Part shown: positions 11,675-22,846 of the stretch, one piece after another | Position numbering within the stretch: position 1 is the first letter of the stretch | Layout of the letters: every line of letters starts with the position of its first letter | NCBI GenBank assembly: GCA_905221605.1 | Contig: CAJNDS010000236.1 | Coordinates: 643,501 to 707,500 of the forward strand | Source: Symbiodinium natans | Lineage: Eukaryota; Sar; Dinophyceae; Suessiales; Symbiodiniaceae | Reading direction: 5' to 3' | DNA: 64,000 nucleotides | Notes under the pieces: model-generated | Told to the model about the DNA's origin: nothing | The model's database searches: none | What the model saw: only the letters and a program-made list of their open reading frames with translations | Position numbers and translations under genes: made by a program

Positions 11675-11960
11675 GTTTGGCGCCGGGCAAGCTTCTTCAA
11701 CGCGTATGAACCCCTTCCAAACCCATGATGCGAGCATTGTGTTTGCAAATGGGGGGGGTCTGCGCCCCCCCTTCAAACCCCCCGCTGTTGTTTAAAGCCG
11801 GGCAAGCAGCGTATGAATATCTTTTCCAAACCAATGATGCGAGCATTGGGGGGGGGGGCTGCCCCCCCCAACCCCCCCCCCGGCGCTGTTTTCTTAGTCC
11901 GGGCAAGCTTGCTTCAAAGCACATGAATCCTTCCAATCCCATGATGCGAGCACTTTTTGC
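11675..11960. repeat. Three tandem copies of an ATGATGCGAGCAT-bearing unit
   Basis: Each of three units has GCCGGGCAAGC (or TCCGGGCAAGC), then ATGAA..CCTTCCAA, then CCCATGATGCGAGCATT or a close variant. C/G homopolymers lie between them. The core resembles the GATGATGCGC motif of the 8-11 kb island. Confidence 0.75.
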
Positions 11961-11964
11961 AAAA

Positions 11965-12600
11965 AAACATGAAGGCACAATAAGATGCAATGGTATACAA
12001 GAATGTATTACAAAAAGATGCAATAATATACAATAATGCACAAAAATACAACAATATACAAATATGTACAAGAATATGCAGCAATATACACGTAAAAAAA
12101 GAGTAACTTACAATAATTTTCAGTAGTTGACAAGAATACTCAATAATAGACAACAATATACAATACTATACAAAAGTATACAAAAATATACAATATCATA
12201 CAATTTTTCAAAAAGATACAAAAAATGTACAGCTATATAGAAAACACAAAAACACAATGACATACAACAATATATAATAGTGTACGAAAACTACAATAAT
12301 ATACACTAGTAGACAATAATATACAAGAATATACAAGAATATACAAGAATATACAATAATATACTATAATATAGAATAATCTGCAATAATATACAAAGAA
12401 AATTCAAGAATATACAAGAATTTTGAAAATAGCATTCAATAACATGCAATAATATGGAATATTCCACAAAAACACAAGAAAATACAAGACAATACAGAAA
12501 TACTCAACAATATATACAACAATGTACAATAATATGCAAGAATATTCAATGTCATACAATATTATACAAGACTTTCCACAATACTATGCCAGACTATACA
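11965..12600. repeat. A-rich TACAANAATA short tandem repeats
   Basis: About 630 bp of degenerate 8-10 bp units of the type ATACAATA or ATACAAGA on +. The composition switches abruptly from the GC-rich side of the gap. Noncoding. Confidence 0.8.
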
Positions 12601-12660
12601 TGCTTCAGAGTAGATGCATTTTTTTGAAACTTCTAATGCCAAGATGCCAGCATTGATTTG

Positions 12661-12871
12661 CAGCCTCTGCAAACTCAGAAATGCTGCTATTTACAGTATG
12701 TCCAGCCTCTGAAATCGCAGAAATGCTGCTATTTTCAGTATTTGCAGCCTCTGGAAACTCAGAAATGCAGCAGTGTACAGTATTTCCAGCCTCTGAAAGC
12801 GCAGAACTGCTGCTATATACAATATCTGCAGCCTCTCTAGAAACTCAGAAATGCTGCTATTTTCAGTAGTT
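12661..12871. repeat. 42-bp minisatellite, five copies
   Basis: CAGCCTCTG recurs at 12661, 12703, 12745, 12787 and 12829, exactly every 42 bp, each followed by a variant of CAGAAATGCTGCTATTTTC. The period is a multiple of three, so open frames run through it (for example a 14-residue QPL..QKCCY repeat). Without flanking gene structure I treat it as a minisatellite. Confidence 0.9.
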
Positions 12872-12999
12872 CCCGCATAAATGCTGTTTTTTTGCGGTAT
12901 TTAGAGCTTGCTAACAGCCAGAAATGCTGCATTTCTGAGCGTTTACAGCCTCCGCTCCGCGTGCAAGAAGCCTTCGAAGCCTTCAGTAAATTATGTCTT

Positions 13000-13080
13000 G
13001 ATCCCAAATAAGTTTTTGTTTGATCCGCCTAGAAATAAATTATTTCTTGATCCCAAATATTTTTTTTTTTTGATCCCCTA
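13000..13080. repeat. Right GGATCAA array, inverted relative to 7486-7567
   Basis: Reads CTTGATCCCAAATAAGTT and TTTTTGATCCCC on +, the reverse complement of the left array. Together the two arrays form the long-range inverted repeat enclosing 7.57-13.0 kb. Confidence 0.7.
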
Positions 13081-13088
13081 CCCTTTTC

Positions 13089-13189
13089 TATATCCCCCTT
13101 GGGATTTATTTGAACTTTTTTGTTTAAATAAAAAACCCAAGAGGATATGAAAAATATCGTTTTTTCATGAAGGTTCTAAGGGGACTATA
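13089..13189. mobile_element. Introner-like element, family 3, copy 1
   Basis: Starts CTATATCCCCCTTGGG and ends AAGGTTCTAAGGGGACTATAG, with inverted termini of about 13 bp and an internal AAACCCAAGAGGATAT. It is strongly similar to the intron at 61113-61214 in length and sequence. Nothing coding is seen on either flank. Confidence 0.7.
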
Positions 13190-13635
13190 GTAGTTTGGGG
13201 TCCCTGTTACGATACGGCCCCGAAATATTCAGGTATGCCCCAAGAGGGATCGTAACGAAGAGAATGGTGATCCTTCAACATTTGGGTCAAGTTTCTTGCT
13301 TCTCCTGGTTCTCTGAATCCCAATCCTCCATGCCAGCCTATGCTTGTTGCGAAGCGCGTCCATTGGTAGAACAGGTGTTCGGGTTATTTGTTGCGACTCG
13401 CAAGATCTCTAGGATACCCAAAGGGCTTAGGATCCATAGCTGTTTAGGACCGACTTCTTAAAATCTTTGACCCAGTATGAAGCCCCCAAACCCCGCGGGG
13501 GGTGGGAGATGCTCCGCCCCCACCACCTCCCTCCACCCAACACAAGTTAACTGCAACATACGGCAGCGCATCAGCAAAAAAACCCAACACCACAAACTCC
13601 AAGCAGATCCTTGACAAAAAAACACCCTCACTGAG
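13190..13635. other. Stretch without a supported gene
   Basis: The + frame at 13195-13461 (88 codons) has no recognisable domain or clear splice sites. A C-rich run at about 13505-13540 gives poly-Pro artefacts. Possibly coding, not called. Confidence 0.35.
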
Positions 13636-13700
13636 GATGGCCCGTGCTAAGCTCTCTGTGGACGCTGGCGACAGGGAGGCATGGATGGATCCATATGCCT
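13636..13700 (+). CDS. Exon-like island MARAKLSVDAGDREAWMD
   Basis: After CACTGAG at 13635 the frame reads MARAKLSVDAGDREAWMD and then becomes proline-rich over a C run. It may be the first recognisable exon of the coiled-coil gene downstream. The 3' end was not resolved. Confidence 0.4.
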
Positions 13701-13849
13701 GGACCCCCCCCCCCCCCCGACATTGTGGTATACTTTATGGGTACCTTTACACTTGGCTCCAGGGGAAGGCTTTGCCAGAAGGAAAACAGGTGGGCACAAA
13801 AAAACGATTTGGGCAAGGAAGGGCGTGCACCACTTGGCTCACTGAAGGG

Positions 13850-13987
13850 TAGGGTTTAGGGTTAGGGCACTTAGGGCACTTAGGGCACTTAGGGCACTTA
13901 GGGCACTTAGGGCACTTAGGGCACTTAGGGTTTAGGGTTTAGGGTTTATAAGTTTAGGGTTTAGGGCTTAGGGTTTAGGGTTTAGGG
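13850..13987. repeat. TTTAGGG array with a block of TTAGGGCAC variants
   Basis: TTTAGGG units flank about seven perfect copies of the 9-bp variant TTAGGGCAC (13870-13926). The G-rich orientation lies downstream of a coding-like exon on +. Confidence 0.95.
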
Positions 13988-14619
13988 ACTGTTCGTGAAG
14001 ATTATATGCAGCTGGTTGGCCTCGTTGCTCGCCGTAATCCTGATTCGCCACCCTGAAATGGTCAACGACGCCGACAACTTGCACATCAAGTGCCACAGGG
14101 TTTAGGGTTTAGGGTTTAGGGTACGCCAAGGTTGTCACGAGGACATAAATGCCATCAGGCAAGTGCACGGCCAGACTACGCGAAGGCTTGTGCTGGATGC
14201 GGTCGGAGAATCAGACTCACATCGTCAATGGCGTCGTAAGTTTCCATACAAGACACACGGCCCGACCCGGGAGGCTCTGCACGCATACCTGTAGACAAAA
14301 GGGTCGAGGCTAAAGGCTCTTGCATTTGGGCGGGTTGCGGGGGGTTGATGGGAGAGGGTAGGACGTTTAGGTCTTTGGTGAGCATCTAAGGGAACTCCTT
14401 GTCAAGGCTCCTATCCCCAGGGCCCTGTGAAATCTGCAGGGCTTGGAAGTGGCGGCTTAAGGCCGGAAAGGGCGGCGCGCCAGACCTTGACGGGCTCCAG
14501 CTATGTATCAAAGTGACTTGAAGTACACACCTATAAGGTTTTCGAAGCCTCCTGGGGGCCCCCCCAGCAAAGCCCCCTTAACAACCCCCCCCCCCCCCCC
14601 CAAGCAGCCTGGTCTGCAG

Positions 14620-14690
14620 GCCTTGTTAGCGGAAGCAGCTCGCCGAGCCAGCGCCTTCCAAGAAGAGTTGGATGCTCAAAGGCGAGGGCT
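14620..14690 (+). CDS. Coiled-coil exon
   Basis: GTCTGCAG acceptor, then ALLAEAARRASAFQEELDAQ. The donor lies in the AGGCGAGGGCTGTGC area (GC or GT). It carries the recurring AARRA-AF-EE motif. Confidence 0.6.
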
Positions 14691-17600
14691 GTGCAACTGT
14701 GCTGCTTATGGCGTTAAAATGGGGGGGTACGTAGGCAAAAGCATTGCAGGTCAACAGCTTAATACATTCCTGTTGATGCTCAATGAGGTTTGAAAGTTTG
14801 GTCCGTGGTTGGGCTGCTGTCCTCTGGGCCTGTGTTGTTGCTCATGAGGTTTTGGGATGCTCGAAGGCTGAGGCATCCCAAATCGTCCCGAAGCTTGAAG
14901 ATTTTGGCTTCGAGATGGGGGAAGATGGAGTATGGCGGGCTTGTGTCGGCAATTTTTTTGGATTCAGGATTCTGGTCATCAAGGCAAGAACAATCTTAAA
15001 CCCTCATGCTCTCAACCCAAGGCGTTGAACTCCCCTAAGAAAGGGTGCGTGTCTAGAAGAGATCATGTGAAGGTAGCACAGCGCCTCAACTGAGAAGCCA
15101 TCAGCTGTTGTCCGGAGGCTGCGCTTGAAGGCCCGCCGCCGCAATCAGTCCGACGGAGCGCCGCTAAGCCGAAGAAAGGGCCCTCTTATCAAGCTTCAAA
15201 CCCTGCAGATCCAAAAATGAACCCAAAGATTGAGGGGCCATATTCTACCCTACACTACCATAATTCTTATTGAGGTTCAGGCACTATGAAGCAGACACCC
15301 TGTTGGGGGTTCATTTTGCCCCCAAAGTATAGAATGGACAGTGGAAACAGCGGACCTTCTGCACCTCTTGGATCATCTTAAGCGAAGATGAGGTCGCTGC
15401 TAGCCACCGGGGCGCTGCTTGAGGAGCGCGACAGCTTGTCAGAGCTCAAGGACAAGGCGGGGCTGTTCGGCAGTATTCAGCCCATCCGACTGAACTTGGT
15501 GTAGTAGTCATCTTAAGAGTGCGTGAATCCGCTGAAACCAGGGGGTGCCCTGCTAAGTCGCAAGTTTTTTCAGCTGGAAGCGGAGTCTGGTAATTCATTA
15601 ATCATCAGGAGGATTTGGGGCTGTCGCTCTAGGCTTGTTCGGAACCTTCGAGATCCTTAAACCCTCCCAAACTACAATCGGAACCTTCAGGATCCTCAAA
15701 CGCTACAAACTCTATAAACCCTAGACCAAGCTTAGCCCTGGAACCCTCAAAGCGCGCAGGTCGCCGCAGAGTTCGCCGCCCTGCCGGGGCTACGGGAGGA
15801 TGGCGCCGGCGACGAAGCCTGGGATTTGGCGCCTTGGGAGAACACGGGGGGGTTCTCGCGATTCTCACTTCCAGGGCTCCAGGGCTCAGAGTCTCAGAGG
15901 TTGTTCGATTGCAAAACATGGGGGGTTGCGCATCTTGCGCAGAGGAGTGGCTCTGTTCAAAGCTTGGTCCTGGGGTCAAGCTTTCTTGTGCAGTTGGGGG
16001 GTGGCTTGCTCACATTCCGCTTGTGCTATGACACTGTGAGATGCAAGTTCCTCTTCTTCGACCACCTGTAGTTCCCGACATAGGCAGGACACTCCGAAGA
16101 ATGTGCTGAGCCCCTGGGCCAGGCGTGTGATGCTTTGGAGGATGCCTGGAAGCAGCTCTCCGCAGATGTGCAGTCTGCCGCGCAGGCAGGGGCGGCCTTC
16201 GAAAGGGCAGTTGCCACAGTACTTCCTCGCTCTTCACTTTGGGGGTTTGCGAAAAGTTGGGGACCCCTAATACAGACTCCCAAATAGTATATGATCCCCT
16301 TATACTACCCCAATGCCCTAGTTAATATCGTAAACCCTCATATGGCCCACTTAAGTAAGGCATGAGAACAAGAGTTTTTTTGGGTCCAACGCGCTCGAAG
16401 TCTCCGCGTTCCGGGTACCCACGAGGACACTCAGGAAGAGTTGGCCGAGACGGTGGTCGGAAGCAAGGTCGCCAAGGCACGATGCCTAGAGGCTTCACGG
16501 TTCCCCACTCATCGGTAAAAGGATTGTGCTGGCTTGATAATGTCTGTGGGGGTCTACAAAGAGCAAACACGGCCATGGCTGCGCCAGACACACCCCCAAA
16601 ATCCACCTAGTGAAGCCTTCCGTCGGACCCTGCCCGGGCCCCCTCGGTTGTGGCTCTCTTTTTGCGGGCTACTCCGTGGTTTCAAAGTATAGTCTTTAGC
16701 TTAAATCATACAATCAAAGGAACCCCATAAAACCACGGTTAGACATCGAGGTGTTTACACTGTGACAGACACCGGGTGCTAGTGTAGATTCCCATGAGAA
16801 TTGGGGAGATGTGTCTGGGGGGCAGCCCTGCGCCTAGTCCCTTGAAGACGCGGATGCCGAACGCCGGGCTGCGCTGGCGGAGGCTTCGTTTCGAGGGCTC
16901 AGGGAAGTTCGGGCCACCCTGGGTCTGCCGGAAGTGGTAGCAAGGGATAGCAAGGGCAAAAACCGCCATAGCAGGGTGTGTCTCCGGAAACATACACTCT
17001 GGAAACCGTATCATCCCTATACTTAGCGTACTACAGACATGTGAAGGCCTGCTTTTGATGATTTCAGGAAGTGCTTGCACCTTACTTTGGCTTGGAGCTC
17101 ATCTGGAGGCGGCGCGCCGGGCTGCAGCCTTCGACGAGGCGAGGGCATGGCGTTGACGGTTCCATGATTACCATGAACTATTGGTCATTACGATTTTTTG
17201 GGACACTATTGCTGTCATTGCTGTTGCTGCTCTTTGGTTTTAACGGCATTGCTACAATTCTACTGTTCGACCCAACTACAGATACTTTGTGGCTTGTAGG
17301 CGTTTCAGTCTCTAAAGACAAAAGGGTAGGCGTTTCAGTCTCTAAAGACAAAAGGGCCCCGACCAAGAATGCAATGTGTGGGCAAAAACCGGAAAATACG
17401 GAAACACCCGAATATGGCCGAATGCGGAAGCTATGTGCTGTCGGCGTTTGAGCAGGGGTGCTGCTCCTTTCCTTTGAACGTCGCAAATGGCCGCCTTTGC
17501 CCCTAGACGAAAGTTCCTGACACAGCGCTGAATCTCCTCGAGACCCTAATATGCCAAAGCATAGACGTCATGGCGAATTGCATCAATCACTCAGATCTCT

Positions 17601-17843
17601 GCAGTTAAGGATGCATGTGGCTCACTCGCCCAAGTAGAGGCAGTTTTGGTGTGCGTTGCTGAGCGGGCAAGCTCCAGGCAATTCAGCCAAAGAAGGCGAT
17701 AACTGTGGAGAGAGGCATGTGAAAAGCGCTTAAAGCCTTTGGCCGATCCACTACGGGCTTCCTCGTTCGCATAACAAGCAAGTTCTGCATAGCACTTCTA
17801 GCTTAACTAGCTACGTATCCAAACATGCATACATACAGATCAT

Positions 17844-17877
<34 letters not shown>

Positions 17878-20800
17878 GGTACCCCCCCCCCCCCCCCAGT
17901 GACCTACCCTTTTTCGCCTTGTCTCAAGTCACAGCTGCACTGCAAGCAAACTCGGTGTGCAATATAGCGTATTTCCTAGGGCGTAGACTAAAATACAGCT
18001 AAAATCGCATACACGGGACAGTAGAAAAACCAAAAATACCAAAACCAAAAAAACCAAAAAACCAAAACCAAAAAAACCAAAAAAACCAAAACCAAAAAAA
18101 CCAAAAAAACCAAAAAAACCAAAACCAAAAAAACCAAAAATACCAAAAAAAACCAATTTTCCGGGACTCTCAGGAAATTCCTATGAGGCTTCTCCAAGAG
18201 CCCCAGAAAATTGGTTTTTTTGGTATTTTTGTTTTTTTTGGTTTTGGTTTTTTTGGTTTTTTTGGTTTTGGTATTTTTGGTTTTTTTGTTTTGGTATTTT
18301 GGCTTTTTGGTTCGCCTTCACGGTCACGAGGCAACAACTACGCATTTTTAAGTGTGCTTATGCTAATTGTGCTTTTCAAAAATAGTATACAAGTGGTCTT
18401 TCTAGTGCTTCAGAACTTTTTGTTTCGTTATTATGTAAGTAGAGCCGCTAGTGTTTAGTGCATCTTTTGGTTGCACTCAAGTGTAGTAGACCTTATTCAG
18501 CCATTACTTGGTGCTCTGGTAGCTAAATTCGCATGGATAATATTTGCCTGGTAAATGCGATTAAAATTATCTAGAAGCAGCATTTGCAATACTTGTCTTG
18601 AGAAAAAGCATTTATTGCTTAGAATTGTTTGCTTAAAAAGTGACTCCTACTCGTCCAGGGATACCCCAAAACCCTATAATCCAAACTTCACCAGAGATTC
18701 TCCTGAAAAGCTTGCGCTTTTGGATGTTTTTACGTATTTGTGAATTTGCTTGTGGTATGGCCTTCACTTTAGAAGTACTTGTCTAGGATTCTTGTGCATT
18801 TTTTAAGCCTGATTGTGCAAGTTGCGTTTTTCAAGCATAGTATATATGTGGTCTTTATTGAATACTTCAGACATCTTTGTTTCATCGTTATGTAAGTAGA
18901 ACCGATTTCCATTATTGTGCATTTTTAAGCTTGCTTATGCAAATTGTGCTTTTCAGACATAGTATACAAGTGGTCTTTAGTGAATACTTCAGCAATCTTT
19001 GTCTCATTGTTATGTAGGTAGAACCGTTTCCATTTCCGCAAGTGTTTATTTCGTATTTGGTTGAGTATGGTCCTTTAAATAGTATTCACTTGAGTCAAAT
19101 TGGGCTATTTGCTTAAGAATTCCTCTAGTAGTTAAATTCGCATAGAATGAATACTTCAAAAAAATTGTTTCATGAATATGTAAACATAAGGTGTTTCATT
19201 TGACTTTGCAGATAGTATTTCAATAATACTTTGCCTGGTATAAACACAACTGTTTCAATGCATTAGTTGCTCAACAAAGCACTATTTGCCCTTTAAACCA
19301 CACTTTGCCATATGTTGGTTGTATATGGTGCTTATTTCGTATTTTGGTTGAGTATGGTCCTTTAAATGGTATTCACTTGAGTCAAATTGGGCTATTTGCT
19401 TAATAATTACTCTAGTAGCTAAATTCGCATAAAATGATTATTTCAAAAATAGAAACGATTCATGAATATGTAAACATAAGGTATTTCAGTGGACTTTTCA
19501 GAGAGCATACTTTGCCTAGTACAAGCACAATTGTATAAATACAGTATTTGCACTTTAAACCCACACTTTGCCATATTTTGGTTGAGAATGGTGTCTATTT
19601 CGTATCTTGGTTGAGTATGCTCCCTTAAATGGTATTCACTCGAGTCAAATTGGGCTCTTTGCTTAATAATTACTCTAGTAGCTAAATTCGCATAGAACCA
19701 AGAAAAATGTTTCACTATTTGATTAATACTTTGCCTCGTACAAACACAATTGTATAAATAAATTAGTTGCTCAACAAAACATTAATTGCCCTTTAAAAAC
19801 GCACAATTTGCATAGAAAAACACTGATCTAAACATCTAAAAACAGCATTGTCCGCTTCAGATTCAAAATGTAGATTCTTCCAAATGCTGGCTTATCGGGG
19901 TCTGTGAGGTGGGTGTCCCAGTAACTGTCCTTCATTACCCGGTGATTAACTACGCGACTTTTGGGCCTTGTTTGTTATTTTTTGTTAAAAAGGCCTAAAA
20001 AGGGTAGGTCGCTGGGGGGGGGGGGTAGCATATATATATATATATACATACATATATATATACATAAGTATGTACGTATGTATGTATGGATATATGTATG
20101 TGCATGATCGCATATACATACACAGTTATATTTATATCTTGAATTGTCAACGAATATTCACGTCTTCCTCACACATGTAGTTCTGTACATATCTATTTGT
20201 CGAGACATGTATGTACTTACTTGTGTCTAGGCACTTCTCTCGCCAGGAGCTCCAGAAGCAGCGGCAGAAGCTACAGAAAAGGGCCAAGGTGGAGCCACGA
20301 AGTTACCGCTGCAATTCGGGTCTCGCTGTGCGGAGGATGATAGGATGTCACGGCATTCTGTATCAAACAGCAGCCGTCCAGACCAAACTCTAGTTCCCCC
20401 ACCCTCCAGGCCAAGGGCAGCTCGGCACCTGCTCTGGAGCTGGGAAGGCTTCTGGAGGACTTGGGCTGTAGGGTTTATGGGGACATTCGGGTTTAGAGTC
20501 TAGGGCTTCGGGTTTTGGGTGTACTGTTTGACTTCTGTTCTGTCGGGTTCCTAGCCTGCCTCGGGTTCAGGGGCACCTGCACGAAGGCACCGATGTCAGG
20601 ATGGCTTGTAGAGCTGCTTCGGGCGTTGTTTTCTGTGGGGCCGATGGAGTTTCAACCAGTCTCAGTGCGTAGCCACAATGCATTGAGCCTGAAAACCGTA
20701 TAATCTCGTAAATGGCAGCTTCCCCGTGATCATGCCTCAACACAGCCCGTCCTGGTGCTTCCTGACGGATGCAGGACCGAGAGGCGTTCCAGGCTACCTG

Positions 20801-21206
20801 GCTGCCTGCGTTCTGGGGTTATCGAATTCGCTTGCCATCCCTTTTGCAACTTCCAGGGTGCTCAGGACCGTTCCCAAAAAACAAGCAGTGCGGGAGGGAG
20901 GTCCCTTAGAAGGGAGTGCGAAACCCTAGGCCCTAAACACCCTAAACCTCCTGAGCCCCTTAAGTCGGACGTTTCCGCCGACCTGCGCGAGGCCCTCGAG
21001 GCAGAGAGAGTTGCTGCCCTGGAGGAATGCCAGAAGTTGGGATGCCCAGAAAGGAAGCGCGCTCTTAGGGATGCGGGTTTAGGGCTTATAAGGCTTTAAA
21101 GGCTCTCAGGATTTATAGGGTTTTGGTTACCGGGTTCTAAGGGTCGTTTTGGGGTTGAGCTTGAGGCTCGATGTTAACTTGGTGAGGTTGGGTCCCGACC
21201 TGCCCC

Positions 21207-21237
<31 letters not shown>

Positions 21238-22810
21238 AAAAAAGATTGTGGAGGTTCGGAACGTTGTGGATCAAGGGAGCAAAAAGACTCGTCTAAGGAT
21301 GTACCCAATCGAGGATTGGACCTGAAATTCCAGCATGTCCTGGCGAGGAGACACGATCTCAGGTGAAAGCACCTTTGCAACTAGACCAGAGGGCCAACAA
21401 CCCTCCTCGAATGCTTTGTTGAATTGCTACATGCAGCGTTCGTGCATTTTGCCTTGCCAAGTTTGTCCACAACCAGGTTCTTGGCCGAGGAGGGCCAAAA
21501 ACTAGGCGACAGCGAGGCCAACGATTGGACTCAGCTGGTCGAGGCGCTTGGGAGAGGGGAGTGCGCAGGAGAATCAGGACCCCCTGGCCCTTCAAATCCC
21601 GAACCTGATGTCTACAACCCGCAAAAGAAGTTGCATGACCACGCTCCGAACCCAACAAATCTCAAGACAATCCAACAAGGAAGCTGGGCTTTCCCAGGCC
21701 CTGGATGCTGCCAAAACAGATCTGGACGAGTTGGCCCAGGAGACGAGCGCCGAGGCAGATTTTGCAAGAAGTCACTGGTTCTTGCATTCAAGCCTACGTT
21801 GGCCCCCTACTTAATCGAAACTCTCCTGAACCCTAAACCCCCTTGCCCCCATATCTCTCCTCCACCCCCCCCCCCCCCCCCCTACCCCCCCCCACCTCCC
21901 TAAACCCCAAACCTGAAACCCTACACCCTAAACCCTAAATCCAAGTCCTTCTCGTGCGAGGCGCTGCCGGGCTCCAGCACCTGGGCGGACATCGCCGCCA
22001 AGCTCAAGACGGGCAAGCTCGAGGCAGCACTGTGGGTTTAGTTGTACTTGGTTATGCTTGGAGGTTCACGGTACTGACTAAACAATTATAACGATTATAA
22101 CTGTACTTAGAACCCACTTTTAAGCCCCTTTGAATGGTTATACAAGTAAGCGCAGTTGTAAGTGCAGTTTGTACTTGCTTAATAAGTACCATGAACCTCC
22201 AAGTAGGGTTCTCAAGGGAGGGGGGCTCAAGGTTCCCTAGTACTCCCCACTACTATGACACCCAATTTGGTGTCCTGGTACTTTGAGGACCAAAATGAGC
22301 CCTAGAATTTAGTGTCACGTACCCTAAACGACGATCATCCCCGATTCAGGTATATGTGAGCCATAAACCTTTTAGGGTTCACCTGGTCCCCAACAGGCAA
22401 AGAAAAAGGGCTGGGGGTTAGGATACCCCCCCAACGGTCCCTGACCTGAAGGATTCGACCCATACTTGGTGAAATTGGCAACTCCGAGAGCTTCAGGGGT
22501 CAAAACCAGCATTTGACCCCTACGGGGCCTGATTGCATACCAGGATGGGCCATGATACCCTATTATACCCTATAGTCCCTTAAAAGGCAACAAGCACCTC
22601 AGGCTTTCCCTTTATAGGGTTCACCCTATTATACCCTACAATCCCTTGAAAGGCCCTTTCTAGGGTTCATTATGGGGATTTTAAGGCCTTTCATAGCCCA
22701 TCCTGGTACTGAGACCTGCGGAGGTTGACAGTCAAGAGCACCTGGCCATGCTCGCCGAGGCGTCTCGACGCCCGGGCACCCAGCGCAGCGAAATACCCAC
22801 ACTCGTTTCA

Positions 22811-22846
<36 letters not shown>

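Larger units (their letters stand above)
17878..20030. mobile_element. 2.15-kb AT-rich element with long inverted ends
   Basis: The left end reads GTACCC..C-run..AGTGACCTACCCTTTTT and the right end is its inverse (AAAAAGGGTAGGTCGCT..G-run..TAGC), both bordered outside by AT microsatellite. The inside is AT-rich, unlike the flanking exon-bearing DNA. It has no substantial protein frame and holds three diverged tandem units near 19.0-19.7 kb. It sits between coiled-coil exons, so it is probably intronic. A non-autonomous transposable element is the simplest reading. Confidence 0.65.

Noticed and set aside
13870-13926. CRISPR-like array
   Set aside because: The TTAGGGCAC units are directly tandem without spacers and lie inside telomere-type repeat.
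17929-18456. FFGFFGF-repeat frames on both strands
   Set aside because: Products of inverted AACCAAAA/TTGGTTTT low-complexity sequence, not a Phe-Gly nucleoporin: no flanking exons in the style of the local genes.
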